Shown here in pieces: positions 1 through 12,934 of a stretch of 64,000 nucleotides of DNA. Made by a program: the position numbers and the translations under genes. Source of the DNA: Nymphaea colorata (taxonomy: Eukaryota; Streptophyta; Magnoliopsida; Nymphaeales; Nymphaeaceae). The notes beneath the pieces are model-generated. The model did not search any database. It saw only the letters and a list, made by a program, of their open reading frames with translations, and was not told the DNA's origin. How positions within the stretch are numbered: position 1 is the first letter of the stretch; each line of letters begins with the position of its first letter. Location of the stretch: contig NC_045141.1 of the NCBI RefSeq assembly GCF_008831285.2, positions 1,428,001 to 1,492,000 on the forward strand, read 5' to 3'.

Positions 1-828
1 CCAACAGATGTACTACACGTCCAATGAAACCAGGTCCAATATGGCCGCACCAATTCCTGAACCAACTTGAATTTCAAATGCCATCCAACATTTGGCCCCA
101 ATCAGGTTTTAAAACAAGTCAAAATCGTTATCCACCTCTTATTTTAACATGTGACAAAATCTATAAACACGTTTTGCCCCACTGAATATAGACTACCTTA
201 AAAACTAAGTTAGGCTAAACTAAAATAAGAGGTTCAATTGGTTGCATATGTGAAATAGAGGATAGCACACAGAGAATTTGATTGAACTAGACTCACGCCT
301 TATCACAAGAGAGAAAAGATAGTGGAAGTTTTACCTCATTTGGTTGGTCGACCAAGACAGACCAGATCTCCTTGGCTGAACGACAACTAGATATGCTCAA
401 CATCTTAAAGTGGTCAAGCGAACTGTGACAGACTCAACGCTTTCATCTGGTTGCGTATACAGCTATACAGAAGCGTCTCGTATAGAAGTGGTCACAGAAG
501 AACAATGTGAGGAATAGAAGACGAGGTGAAATATTTCTGGCAAGAATGTCGTGAACAATTTTTCAGTGAGTTATATTGCCTGATTTGCCCCTTCTTCAGT
601 TTCTCTCTTTAGGGTTTTCGATAGGGTTGTCAATCTAACACTTCAATTCATTTTTTGTAGGTTGGATGCAATGGTGGATACAAGGAGATTCAACGGGTAC
701 CAAAGGATCAGTAGCAAGCGCTGCAGAAGGTGATGATTGAACCACTCATGGAGACGACGGAGTTCATTGTTGATACATTAGAGGGCAAGACAGGGTACAA
801 AGTTACTTAAAGAATCTCATAGACGAGG
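1..828. other. No supported gene; possible retroelement leader near 600-740
   Basis: I see no coding exon that I can support here. At 669 an ATG opens a short frame beginning MVDTRR, preceded by a pyrimidine-rich stretch ending in a splice-acceptor-like TTTTTTGTAG at about 651-660. This layout resembles the leader and first residues of some plant LTR-retrotransposon gag genes, but the frame closes after about 20 codons and no primer-binding site or LTR was recognised. The assignment is a weak inference. Confidence 0.2.
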
Positions 829-1059
829 ATGAAATGCAAACAAAAGAAGTATCCTCAATTACCATCAGACAATGAGGAGGAGATACAAAGTTTAAGCATC
901 CCAAAAGCTAGCAAAACATCAGTCGGTGAGCTATCGAAGAAGCAGAGTCTGATGCTAAAGCTACCAAACATCAAAATTCGTAGCGACGCCTCCGCTAGCA
1001 AGATGTATGGAGAGGATAGGATGCCAGTGCCTCGGGCACATGGGACAAAGAGCAGTTTC

Positions 1060-1560
1060 TGCTGTCAATAGCTAGCAAAAATACAACAGCAAGTAGCAAA
1101 GAGCCGGCCCCTACAGGGTTGGCAGTGGATGGTGAAAAACTGGCCATTCAGTTGTGGGAGATTCCCTATCTGCTGCCAACGAACAGCAAAAAGATTGCAA
1201 TGTATAGCAAAATCGATTGAATGAGGACCCCAAAAAGCACAGTTTGGGAGTGATGTCTAGCAAATCTGATGACAATGAGTAGCAAGGTTTACAGTTTAGG
1301 GTTTAGGGCAAGCAAAGCAAACAGCAACCGAGGAGCGAGGTTCATGTTATAGGCATGAGCCTATCAGTCATCATCTCTCGAGTTACAACCTCTAGGGACA
1401 TCTGGCAAATCCCCATCCAATGTGGAGCAGAGCTAGAAACATTGAGCAAACCTCTGCCCATTAACGCAATCATTATTTCAGGGCAAAGCAAGCATTGGGT
1501 GGGGGGTTGTCTTTGTTTCACAATAGCAAATATATGGTAGAAAAATTGTTACGAAAAGGT
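1060..1560. repeat. Stretch dense in AGCAA motifs
   Basis: The pentamer AGCAA, often as TAGCAA or AGCAAA, recurs more than ten times on the plus strand between about 900 and 1590, at irregular spacing. Examples lie near 1072, 1090, 1096, 1183, 1257 and 1509. This is far more than expected by chance in 600 bases. The short frames at 829-1071 and 1355-1540 cross the stretch and show no recognised domain. Clusters of one short motif are typical of transposon subterminal regions or decayed tandem repeats, but no element end was found here. Confidence 0.35.
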
Positions 1561-4500
1561 ATAGGTGACTGTTCCTGAAAGTAATTAGCAACGGACGCCC
1601 GTTCTTTCTTACCTTTCGGAACAATTATTTACTATTCCTAACAAGAAAATTATTAGAACAACTTTGAAATCATGCTGCTTAAATTGATATGACAGGTTTC
1701 ATATAGGACCTGTTTTCTGTTCCTAGTAGTTATTTAACACATTAATTCCTATTTAACACATTTAGGAACTGTTTTCCAAACCGACAGATAGAGACTCTTA
1801 ACATAGGAATTAGACTTTGTGTTATCCAAAAAAATATTGCTTACATATTCAAAAATTATACAAAGATTAGAAAAAGGCCCTTCGAGCACCAGCATTTTGA
1901 ACAACATAGGCATAAAAGTCACCTCGCAGAATTGAGTCTCCAATTGCTGCTTCCTACACATACCAGGTAAAGATGATGACGAACTGGGAACTAAGTTTGT
2001 AACATTTTCTTTCTTCCGTGCAACTTTACCACAGGTTCCCCATAGTCTGGAAGAACAAGCTTTAAAAAACCAAAAGAAGAAAACTGCAAGTACAACTTGT
2101 ACAATCCGAAACAGCTCCTATCATGTACTAATTGAAAATGTCAAAAACTAGCTTACCGATTGATCCATATTGTGCGGGCGCACTATAGAAAGCAGTATGG
2201 TACACTCCAATCCTACCTGAATGGCTAGAGATTCCATGAAAGAAGACTCTTTCATCTACAATAAGTAAGGTGGCTCATTTGATTTTACTGGGAAAACAGG
2301 CTGGCCATCTTGAAGAAAGTTCTCTTCATTATTAGATTATGTCGAAGCAGAATTCTCATATGCACCTCAGAGGTTCGTTTGGACCCGCTACTAAGGAAAT
2401 TCAGCAGCACTTGTTGAACTAGAGAAATTCTACACTTAACTAGAACAGGAACTAAATCAGGAACTAAACCTTCACACCTTTGTGGTAGTAAAATTATTTT
2501 GAAATAAATACTATATTTTTCACTGACCTCTTTTTTCTCTTCTCATCTGCTCCACCTCATGAAAAGGATCTAGAAGAACAGTCAACAAAATATTGGAGAC
2601 CGCAAAATATAGTAGAAGCAATTTGGAGGGTATAGCATATTGTTGTTTTTGAAATGTATTACTTGTACAATATTAGAAATTGCAAGACAAAGTTAGAATC
2701 AATCTCAACAATTGTCTGCAACCACAATAAATAGCAAAGCTATAGACACATTAAAGTTTTTTTTTTTTTTTGGCAGTAGCATGTCATTAATCAGTCCATA
2801 ATAGACAATCCTCCAAGCAGATAAGTGGAACAACTGAGAAAAGTAAAAATAATCTAGTTTCAGATCAACCTTGGTAACATGGACCTTAAGAATGGTATAA
2901 ATAAAACTGTTATTCAGCAGAACATATTAAGCTGTCGTGCCAAATGTAAAGGATGAGAATAAATGTTAGTATCACAAAGTTGACACAAGGAACCCCGTGC
3001 CCATGAAAAGTACAAATTAACAAGGAAGAAAGAATCTCCGATTAAATTAAATACATTGTGTATCTAACTTATATGAATGATGCTGGCACTTCATGTGCAG
3101 AAAACGAGATTTTCGTGAATTAAATAAAGTAACAATATTACCAATAACAATTTCCTAGTTACCAACCAGGGTAAATTGCACGGCTATGAAAAAGGGTCTA
3201 AAACAGAAAAGTAAGACACTATTACAACAGGAAGATGTCAAGTGTTAAAGATCCAAAACCACAAGTTGTCTCCGAGTTCTAGCGTCTTGAGTAAAGCCAA
3301 CTACTCTAACATGAAAATCTATGAGACTGTTCAACTGAAACATGACGGTCCTCAAGGCTCGTGCTCCACATTTAAATGCTCGAATAGGTAAGGAATGGGA
3401 GATATCAAAGAAATTACACGCCTGCCGACATGCATACGTCAAAAAGTAAAACTTGCCACATGCATTTCATTTTCAGTTTCACGTGGGATTTGTATATGCG
3501 CATACAAGAATGGTTAAATACCCAATTCGGGGCTGCATTGTGCAAAGTTAGCTAGATTCAACTTCATAGCGCCCCCCCACCCCATGCAGCTTTATGAAGG
3601 CTTCTGCCCATATCAACACCTTCAAATAAGTTTCTGGCCAATATAATACAAGGTTCAAAAACCAAAACCAATCAGCTGGAACACATGAATCAGCAACTTT
3701 TTATAATGATTAATGATGGGCCTTCATTTGGCTTGTTTGTTTTGCTAGATGACTGCATTGATCTTGTTAATAAATTAATTAAATCATTTATCATTGAGAA
3801 AAACAATACATATGTATACTATATATAAGCGCTGCGGGCCGTCCTATTCCGTTTTATCGATTGTCCACGATGCGTTTTATTTAAGCAAAACACTCGTTCA
3901 CCCGCCGGAGCCCCTGGGTTCTCGAAAACACAGCAGAGGCATTCGTGACTCCCCTCCAACGCTCGCTTCCCCTGCGCTCCCCGAATGCTCGCCCCTACAC
4001 TTCCCGACGACGAACAGCGGTGGCGATGCCTGAAATTTCGTCGACGGTGACCACACGGCTCGGCCCTACGCTTGCCTCCCCTGCGCCCCCCTACACTGTC
4101 GCCGGCGTCGCTTTTTTTGTTATGCCCCTTTTCACTCTGCTTTTTCTGCTATGCCCCTTTCCACTCTTCCAATCCCGTCTCTTTTTACCGTGTCAATCCA
4201 TCTCACCCATATTCCCCCTTGTGGGATTGAGCAGGCTGCGCGCCGCGGAGAAGCCCATTGCTCCATCCTCTGCACCAGCCCTTGGCGCTAGGAAGCATGC
4301 GGTGGTAAGACGGAGACAAAGACCCACCATTTTTAGGTGCCGACACCAAGTCACTCTCCAATTTTGAAATGTACCTCACTGTTTCCACCACATTTTAGTT
4401 TGTCACATTTTAGTTTGTCAATCCATCTGACCCATCGGCCATCTTCCTTGATGGAATGGTCGGTGCAGCGGAACCGCCTGTGTCCTCGCAGCAAGCTCAC

Positions 4501-4700
4501 CAGCGGCGTCTCCAACCTGTGTGAAGAGGCAGCAACAACACCAACTGATTCTGAACTGAATGAAAGAAGAGGAAGAAGAAAAAAAAAGGAAAAGCATATT
4601 ATTCATGGGTTTGCTTTTGGGAGGCACCGGCTACGGTAATTTCATGATTAACCCCTAGAGATCATTTCCGAATCCCAACATCGTAATCACAGAGATTTTT
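1561..4700. other. Intergenic sequence, no gene recognised
   Basis: This stretch is mostly AT-rich with a poly-T tract near 2757-2772. A more GC-rich patch at about 3890-4310 contains overlapping short frames on both strands (for example 3945-4367 plus and 4203-4391 minus). None carries a recognisable motif, and the composition alone explains them. The patch could be a decayed promoter or 5' exon, but I cannot support a gene. Confidence 0.4.
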
Positions 4701-4714
4701 TTTAGTTTAATCCG

Positions 4715-4834
4715 GTAACTTTAAGTGGACTTTCTTGTAGTTACGTGATGAAATCTCTCACTTGGCCATGAGACGTAACTTTAAGTGGACTTTCTTGTAG
4801 TTACGTGATGAAATCTCTCACTTGGCCATGAGAC
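4715..4834. repeat. 60-bp direct tandem repeat, two copies
   Basis: A 60-base unit starting GTAACTTTAAGTGGAC is present twice with no visible differences, at 4715-4774 and 4775-4834. A poly-T run follows at about 4852-4868. The identity of the copies suggests a recent local duplication. No coding role is seen. Confidence 0.9.
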
Positions 4835-4959
4835 ACTTCAGTTTGCGTGAGTTTTTTTTTTTTTTTTTAGTTATGTAGTTTTCTATAATTGGTTTGTCTA
4901 TCCTAACTTGAATCTTGTTCAAGGTAATCTTGTTCAAGGTTTGGTTTTCCATTCAATGG

Positions 4960-5434
4960 TTTTTCATGATAACTTTTTAAATATATCTTAGTCTCATATA
5001 GGCTATAAGCAAATCTTTAGTTATTCTCTTAATTAAGGGACCTATTGCCAGGCATGTATTAAACTAAGATTTTATTTTTCTCAATTATTTCATGGACATA
5101 ATGGTATTTCACCATTATATGTTTACTCTTTGAGCTAACAATTTTATTTTTCATAAGTGATATCGTTGCTTGATTATCACAGTATAATTGAACTGGTCCA
5201 TGATTAACATTTAATTTCAAATCTTTCAGAAACCGATTTATCTATACAGTAAAGATAGTTGCAACATTACATGTTACATACTCTGCTTCTTATGTGTGCT
5301 GAGCAACACATCCTTATTTCTTACAGGACCAAGCTATTGCACTGCCTCCAAAACGAAAAACGTATCAAAATGTGAACTTACTGTCGTTTTTACAGCTAGC
5401 AAAATCTGCATCGGTATGACCAACTAAAGTTAAT
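4960..5434 (-). pseudogene. Copia A: RNase H end of Ty1/copia pol, decayed
   Basis: Read on the minus strand from 5434 leftward, the translation gives the hallmark copia RNase H start GHTDADFA. It continues with GYVF/GGSAIAW-type residues, then EAEYV and LYCDNQATISL, which is the usual order in plant copia polyproteins. Several stop codons and changed residues interrupt it. The pol end fades near 4960 at a YMPG-type segment. The piece is the downstream half of the element that resumes at 13250, separated by the hAT1 insertion. It would have acted as the ribonuclease that degrades the RNA template during reverse transcription; it is now dead. No 3' LTR could be placed to its left. Confidence 0.75.
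5427..5434. repeat. hAT1 left target-site duplication AAGTTAAT
   Basis: The octamer AAGTTAAT directly precedes the hAT1 left end, and the same octamer directly follows its right end at 13250-13257. An exact 8-bp duplication is the diagnostic footprint of hAT-superfamily insertion. The flanking copia reading frame runs on across the pair. Confidence 0.92.
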
Positions 5435-5590
5435 TAGGGCTGCACAACGTGTTGAGCTACTCGAGCTCGACTCGTTTAAGCTCGACTCGTAAGTTAAACG
5501 AGCTGCTTCATTAGTTAAACGAGTCGAGCTCGAGTTCACTCTACAGGACTCGTTAAAGCTCGACTCGGCTCGATTAAAAACCGGTATAGG
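5435..5590. repeat. hAT1 left terminus and subterminal GAGCTCGA repeats
   Basis: From the terminus inward, the 6-mers GAGCTC and CGAGTC and their composites (CTCGAGCTCGACTCG) recur about eight times in 130 bases on both strands. In hAT elements such subterminal repeats are the transposase binding sites. That function here is inferred from the family. Confidence 0.7.
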
Positions 5591-5639
5591 CTTCAGCTGT
5601 CCCGGTTCAGGCTTCAGCTGTCTCACTTTCCTAAGGCGG

Positions 5640-5880
5640 AAAAAAAAAACGTTTAGGTTAGGGTTTCTTACTTTTTTTCTTTCTTTTTTTCGTTCTCCCT
5701 CTTTCCGTCGACTCTCCCTCTCTCTCTCGGTCTCTCCAGTCTCCATCGACCGTCGTCTCCGACCGAACAGTCCGACTTCTCTTCTCTTCTCCGCCTGAGG
5801 CCCGTGCTCTGCGCTGCTGCCGCTGCCGCCGTGCTTGTGCTCTTCTTCCCCGTAGGCAAATGAGTGGTAAAAACATCATT
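5640..5880. promoter_or_regulatory. Pyrimidine-rich, GC-richer block inside hAT1 left arm
   Basis: A CT-rich run (about 5670-5780) is followed by a GC-rich patch with CTGCTGCCGCTGCCGCCG (about 5813-5831). This composition is typical of plant 5' untranslated leaders and core promoters with Y-patches. It sits 2.5 kb upstream of the transposase start. It could be the leader of the transposase transcript, with a long intron between, or a captured host leader. No TATA box was seen. Confidence 0.3.
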
Positions 5881-7458
5881 TCCTTTTTCCACTCGAAAAC
5901 AGAATCTAGGGACAGAGTTCTAACAGATTTTGAGGTCTACCTTGTCGAACTTTCCTTTAAAGTCATGATTTCACGAAACACATCGCTAGATTTTCGTGAA
6001 ACGTGAAATTGAAGATGGCATATTTCAATTAGTTCCCGAGTCATACAACTATAATCAGTGAAACAACTTCGCTTTCAGCTTTCTTCCGCTCCTTTCTGCG
6101 AAAAGGAAATGCCACCAAATATTTCTTCCGCTCCTTTCTCCTTACAATCTTACATACATGGTATAGATATTACTTTGTCGTATCATCCTCCGATTCAGAT
6201 TGGTCAGTACAGATTTTTACCCTTTTGATACTTGCTAGTCTATGATACTTTACAGAGCCTGGATATCTGCTTTATAATTTATATTCCATTCTTTATTAAA
6301 TGATTCTCTCTACTGTTCTGTTTTTGTTTTGTTTCATGTTATTCTTATGTCTTTGGCAATTGGGTTGAACATATGCATGATGCGGTGGTTGATCAAAATG
6401 CTAGCTCAAATGCTATCTCTCCTTGTGCTTGATTGGTGCTTAATGCTAAGATTTGATTTCCTGATACTATCTCAGCTTGATGGTAAATGTCCTATGCCTT
6501 AGTTCTGTTTGTTATACGACAGTTCAATGGTCAAGGTCTTCCAGCTTATTTTACGGCAGATGTTTGGCGTTTATTTTGCAACTTATTTATTTAAAAATTT
6601 ACCCAAGCTACATGCTTTGTTCTAAATGACTGGAACATTAAATTATTGAGTTCACCTGATATATTGACCATGCATCTTTTGTCAAATGTAAATGAACTCA
6701 GGTGCTTCTTTTTGGGGGGCAAGTTATATCATGTAAAAATGACCGTCGTGAAGAATTGCTTTTCATGAGCAACAAGGTAATATATCTGTTGGTTCTAACA
6801 GAGAAATGATGCTTACACTTTGATAAGTATTTCTGCTAACAAGCTCTCATGATAAAGAGTTCATCTGTCATTAGTATATATCATTTGGTCGGCAATGTAT
6901 CTGGGCATTGTTAAGAAGCATTGAAAATGACAGGAGAGATGAACTTTTAAAAACATCTCAACAAAAAAGGGCATCAGACCCTTTTTTGAAAACAGAGCTG
7001 TATCATAAGATATGGCTCTTTCAACTGTATCGTAAGATATGTGGGCTGTATCGTAAGATATGTAATACGGGTAAGATATACATGCCTTTTTTGTATCGTG
7101 CCCATATCGTAAGATACAGATAACACTGGTTTCTATATTATGATTTGCAAGAACTACCAAAAAAAGGTTTAAATGAAACCTCTCTATAATCTTTGTTTTC
7201 TTAATATTGAATCTTAATGTAAGGCTACAGCATGTGCTTTGTGCTGATATATGCTCATCATATGATGTGTGATGCACCATTTAGTTTCTGAACTTTTTCA
7301 TGCTAGGTTATTCTCATGTTGATTGTCTCTAAAAGGATGGTTGGCTTTTAATTCACAAAGCTTTTCATGGATTAGACTTTCTTGATTTTCTGACCTTCAT
7401 ATTCTTGTTCCCTGTTTTTTCTTCCACACAGTTCTGGCTTTAAGCGTTACTTTTTTTA

Positions 7459-7742
7459 CATTTATCAATATTAAGACATTTTAACTACTCACCTTTAGAT
7501 TTACTCTCATCATTCCCATGTATTGCCTACGTTCTCAGTGGCTTTTGCTTTGGAGGGTCATGGTTTATATGGCCTGTGCTATGCACTCCACTTTCATGAG
7601 CATTTATCAACGTTAGGACATTTTGACTACTCACCTTTAGATTTATTCTCAAAATTTCCATGTATTGCCTATGTTCTCAGTGGCTTTTGCTTTGGAGTTC
7701 ACGGTTTATATGGCATGTGCTGTGCACTCCACTTTCATAAGC
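7459..7742. repeat. 142-bp tandem duplication inside hAT1
   Basis: A unit starting CATTTATCAA at 7459 repeats at 7601 with a 142-base period. The copies share TTTAGATTTA, CATGTATTGCCTA, GTTCTCAGTGGCTTTTGC and GCACTCCACTTTCAT and differ at scattered bases, so the duplication is not recent. It creates a repetitive 122-codon frame at 7523-7891 that has no recognised domain. Confidence 0.85.
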
Positions 7743-8196
7743 TTTCATTTAGACATGGAAGGGTCATTCAGGATAATGTTCAGAGCCATGATGGCCAAGG
7801 GAAGGGAAAGAAATTTCGTAATTTAATTCCTTTTCAGAGGCAGATTGTAAGTTTCATTGTACCATGCTCTCCAAGGTCCAAGCCTTCTTAGAACAAAAGC
7901 ACCAGCTTTGAGAATGAGTGATTGCTCTTCTCCAATATTTACTGTCCAACCGAAGATCAGACAACCGATACATTCCAGTTATTAAACAGGGTATATTGTA
8001 GGTCGCTGCATAACTGATACATTTCAGCAGTAAAAAGTTTACTGTTTTTATTTTTCAATATTTGATGAATCATCTTAGTTTTCCTAAGTTACAGAACTGC
8101 CTGTTTATGCCATATAATCATGGTCTAAAATATGGATGACATATGTAGTGCTACCTGTTTATGCCATATAATCTGGACCTGGTCTAGTTCAAGCTC

Positions 8197-8208
8197 TCTC
8201 TCTCTCTC

Positions 8209-8270
<62 letters not shown>
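8197..8270. repeat. (CT)n-(TA)n compound microsatellite
   Basis: A short (CT)n run is followed by about 60 bases of nearly pure TA dinucleotides with one C interruption. It lies in the hAT1 non-coding arm just upstream of the transposase. Confidence 0.95.
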
Positions 8271-8271
<1 letters not shown>

Positions 8272-8416
8272 ATGTCTTCTTTTGGTATTCCCTTAAATTG
8301 TAAGGATGTCTTCTATTGCCTATTGGTATTCCCTTAGATTGTGATATGTTTCTGTTAAATTTCATGTTCAAATAGGAGAATAGCTTGAGCAGGAGGGAAA
8401 AACACTAGTTTGAAGA

Positions 8417-10586
8417 ATGACAAATTTAGGAAGAAATATCATTGATAAGGGCAAACAAGTATGTGATTCGACACAAAGTTCAGATGATGTCCTAATCGGA
8501 GTACATTCCTCTAATGAAACTCCTATGGATTTGCAAGACACTGAAAATGAAGGAGTTTCAATAGATGCTCCTGAAGTACGTATAAGTGGTGCAAAAAGAT
8601 GAAGGTCAAAGACTTCATCAATATGGAATGATTTCGACGAGGCCATCATAAATGGTATCAAAAAAGGAAAATGTAAGTACTTCTATACACTATTTTTGAT
8701 AAGTGCAGGAGGATCTACATCATCAATGGGAAGACACAAATGTTTGACACGTTTTGCTAACAAAAAGCAAACGATTTTAAGTTTTAAATCTGGGAATACT
8801 TCAGATGTCACGAAGAAGCTTATGGAAATGGGTTCCAACATCGATGCTTAGGCAATAAGAGAGATAATTGCAAAACTAGTGGCAACCGGAGAACATGCTT
8901 TTTCCATAGTGGATAATTGTTGGTTTAGATTCCTTCTTAGGCTTGGTTTTTCTAATTGGGTGCCAATTTCAAGAACGACAGTTAAGAGAGATGTTATGAA
9001 ATTATATGAAGATGAAAAGAAAAAATTGCTTCTTGTCTTGAAGGGTGTTGATAAGATTGCTTTGACTACAGATATGTGGACGTCAAACCAACAATTTGGA
9101 TATATGGCATTAACAGCACATTTCATTGATAAAGAGTGGAATATGCAACAACGTATCATCAACTTTACCGAAGTTGAGCCACCTCATACTGGGTTAGTTT
9201 TAGCAAATGTAATTGCTAAGCATCTTGAAGAGTGGAAGATTAAAAAAATAATAATATCCATTACAGTTGACAACGCTTCATCAAACGATGTTCTTGTTAG
9301 AAAATTAAAAGAGAACATGAAAAAAAGTGGCATCAGCTTGTATTATGGAGGTAAATTTTTTCATGTGCGATGTTGTGCACATATTTTGAATCTGATAGTA
9401 CAAGATGGATTGAGTGCCATTAAAGATGAAATCATTAGCATTAGAGATGCAGTTAAATATATCAAAGTGTCACCTTCAAGACTCCATGGTTTTGCAGCTG
9501 CAGCTAGAGAGTTGGATCTTTCAACGACAAAGAAGTTAGTGTTAGATGTATCAACTCGATGGAATTCAACATATTTTATGTTGGAAACAGCTCTTGCATA
9601 TAAAGATGCTTTTGCAAGATATAGCATGGAAGCCCTAGGTTTTGTTTGGTTGCTTGGACCTGAGGATTGGGAAAAAATAGCAGTGATATGTGATTTTCTT
9701 CAGGTTTTTTATGATGTATCCACCTTATTTTCTGGGTCATCTTACGCAACAGCAAACTTATATTTTCTTGAAATTTGGAGAGTTCAAGAAATATTGCAGG
9801 AAAAGGTTGAAAATGAAGGTGGGTTTATGAAGGCAATGGCAGTGAAAATGAAGGAGAATTTTGATAAATATTGGAAATCTTGTAACTTGTTAATGATTAT
9901 TGCATCCATATTAGATCCACGCGTGAAACTCACATTATCAGAATTTGTCTTTTCAAGAATTTACCAGTCAAGAGAAGAAAGGGAAGAACAAATGCAAATG
10001 ATAAAACAATCTTTACAAGATGTTTATGAAAGTTACATCCAAAAAAATTAAGTGGATGTCAATATTTTTACTGCATCAACTACTTCCTCTAGTATTCAAG
10101 GTCGAGACACCCCACGTGGTGGAAGAAAGCTATTTTTTAAGTTCTTAGGTAAAGCTGAGAATGTTGCTTTTCAGGTCATCAAATCTGAGATAGACACATA
10201 TTTGGAGGATGGATTGATTAAACATGATGATAATGATGGTGATGAAGATTCTTTCAATATTTTGCAATGGTGGAAGGATAAGGAATCTAAGTATCGAATT
10301 CTTTCACAAATGGCACGTGATCTGTTGTCAATTCCAATAACTTCTGTTGCTTCAGAAAAAGCTTTCAGTACAGGAGGTCGAATTGTTAATGATAGTCGTA
10401 GTTCATTGATGCCAAAAACAGTTGAAGCTTTGGTTTGTTTGGGTAATTGGGTAAAGAATGATGGTGATCCAATGCATGAAGTTTTAACAAAAGTAAGTAT
10501 GTTTTGAAGAAATTGTATTCATTAACTATTTTGTGAATAATTTGTTAATTGACAACTTGTATTTCTTTCAGGTTGAGGATGAATAA
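8417..10586 (+). pseudogene. hAT1 transposase (RICESLEEPER/zf-BED type), three in-frame stops
   Basis: The start is the ATG at 8417. One frame runs from there to the dimerisation domain, broken only by stops at about 8600, 8850 and 10050. Domains in order: a BED-type zinc finger (about 8610-8760) with a WNDF core, in which the second zinc cysteine appears changed to phenylalanine (CKYFY); the RNase H-fold catalytic region with TTDMWTS, VDNASSND, RCCAHILNL and STRWNST; a DUF4413-like block around SILDPRVKL; and the C-terminal hAT dimerisation domain with SIPITSVASEKAFSTGGR. A GT-AG intron at 10493-10571 gives a final short exon ending VEDE then TAA at 10584-10586. The protein would cut and reinsert the element in the nucleus. 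Long open stretches between stops suggest recent inactivation, or translation from a differently spliced message. Confidence 0.88.
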
Positions 10587-12930
10587 AGTGAATATATACC
10601 ATTAGAATGATTCAAGTTGTCTCTTGGTAATGTTTTTTTTTTTCGTTGTTTAGTTTTCTTCTTTTTCTTGATCTAATGTGATTCTAGTTTTTGTTTCAGT
10701 TGCCTCTTGTAGTTTTCTGTTTTGCTGTCCAATGTTCATGATTTCATGTGTGTGAAGAGCTTCTATATGAAGTGAGTATGTGAATTCGAGTTAGTGATAC
10801 CGTTTCTTAACTTTCCTTTACCTCTTAAAAGCAGTATTTTAAATTTGGCAATAATGTTGCATAGCCTTTTTTTTGTATGTTATTCAGGAGGTGGCTGTTA
10901 TTGTGGCTAGAGGAAGGGATGATTCATTTTCAAGTTTTGGTTCCTCGAGAGTTGAGAGGAGAGAGGGTTCTCAAAACATTTGTTCACATATTTTTACATA
11001 CTTATGAACAAACTAATGTACTATTGCTTGAAATTCTGTGGTTGTAGTCCAATTAAACATGATAAAAAAGTCCATGGATTCTTGGACATCTAGTTGCAAT
11101 CTATTATCAATTTGCTGCAATAAAAATCATGTTGCTTCATGCTTGTGGGCTGCATTTGGTCATTCTTGCACTCTTTTGATGACTCTTGGTGTAGGTAGAA
11201 AGTTAGAATTTTGAATATGATATCTGTTCAGTCTTCAGTTGTATCTCCACCACCTTATCATGCAAACGTTTTGTCATTTTGTATTTGCAAGGTTTATTTC
11301 CAGCAGTTCCATTTTTCATGCCTGATGCCCCTGATGTTAGCTATTAACATTAGTTACAAGGCACCTGATAAACTTCCTAGTTTTGACTTTGTGCTCAGTT
11401 TCATTTGCGAGAAGACGCGCGTTTTCTTGTTGCATTTGGTGCTCAAAATTCCGTGATTGTTGTTGGCATGGATGGGAGGTAAGATTCGGCTTATTCTTAA
11501 CTGTTCATGTTTCACCGAAAGAGATCATTGTTTCTTTCAATTTTTTTTTTTTTTTGGGGGGGGGGGATGATTCTTTGTATTGCGTAGATTGATACCTACA
11601 GTATGAAGTTTTTTCAGGATTAGCTAGTTCTAATATTAGATGGCTTTCATGCTTTTCTTTGTATTAGAATTTAGAATAGTCATACGTACAACTGTGATGT
11701 TCTTTGAGGATTAGCTAGTTTTGATCTATATGTTTTTCGTGTTTGTGATGCTCTGTACAGAGTGATTCTACAGGTGGGATGCATCCACATGTTAAACGTA
11801 GGATTGAATAAATGATCATTTTGTATGTCTTCAAGATGGACAAAGTGAAGGGTTGCATGTCATCCTCTTTTTCCGGACTATTTCATGCTTCTCTCCTTCC
11901 TAATTTTGCTTGTCTAGCTGCTTACCTATACCCTATTAAATAACTTTAATGGAAGAAGCTTCTTCAAATGTGCATATCGATTAAGGGTCCATGGTGAAAT
12001 GTGAGGAAGGAGTTGGATGTGCATCTCAGGGCAAGGTCCATGGACCATGGAAGTTAAAAAAATTTATTACCTAATGCTATATTTTGGTGCATGACATTTG
12101 GAAATTCTTTTGTTAGCCATGTTAAAGGCATGAAAGCTTTTCCTTTCTATATGTTGCCTTAAGAAAAAAATTGTCTTTTCCAGCAAGAAGGTTTTAATCT
12201 TTGGAATCACATACCAATGTTGTGGTGCTCTTATCATGACGTTCTTTTTTCTGTGCTGTGATCCTACAAATATGCCATTGTTTTTATGTAATCTCTGTTT
12301 ACCTGGATCTTTCCTTGTGACAGCTTCTATAGGTGCACTTTTGATGCGGTGAACGGTGGGGAGATGTTGCAGTAGCCAGCAGGAGTATTTCCGGTTTCTA
12401 AAATCTGACAGCAAACATAAAGGGGGCTGATCTCTCCTTATTCTCTGTTTCCCTTGTCTGTAAATATGACTAATCTGTAAACGTGTGCATAGTGTCACGC
12501 CATATTGCACCAGACATGAAATTAGCATGCTTTCTCTTTTATATTCTCTTGGCATTCATTTGGATTTTCTCCCATTGTCACTTTGTTGGTATGAGAGCTG
12601 TAAGACATAATAAATTGCAGTTTTCCTTTTACAGGGTCTTACTCTTCTTGTCTTTGCAATTGGTGTTGGCCTCAGTACATTTGATAAAGCATCTGTAAGT
12701 GCCTGAGTTTCCTACAATCGTCAAAATTTGATGGTGATGGTTACAATCTGCTTCCTGTTGGATCATGGTGTCCACCTCCATGTGCTATGGTGATTGCCTT
12801 GGCAATGCTGGCTCGTGACGAGTTGGGCATGACCTATGGACTATGGTGATGTTCTGGCCACAGACGTGAGACGTTCTTGTAAATTTGCTACTATGAAGCA
12901 TTTGTAGGTGTCAAATGATGTTAATATATG
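10587..12930. other. hAT1 right arm, no gene recognised
   Basis: This arm contains no recognised domain. A 162-codon minus-strand frame (12067-12555) and small plus-strand frames lack motifs. A T10-G12-like run lies near 11540-11567. Confidence 0.5.
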
Positions 12931-12934
12931 GTGT

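Noticed and set aside
3945-4391. 140-codon plus frame and overlapping minus frames in a GC-rich patch
   Set aside because: No domain or splice context could be supported, and frames on both strands reflect GC richness.
12067-12555. 162-codon minus-strand frame in the hAT1 right arm
   Set aside because: No recognised motif, no supporting splice sites, and AT-rich codon use like its non-coding surroundings. It may be chance.
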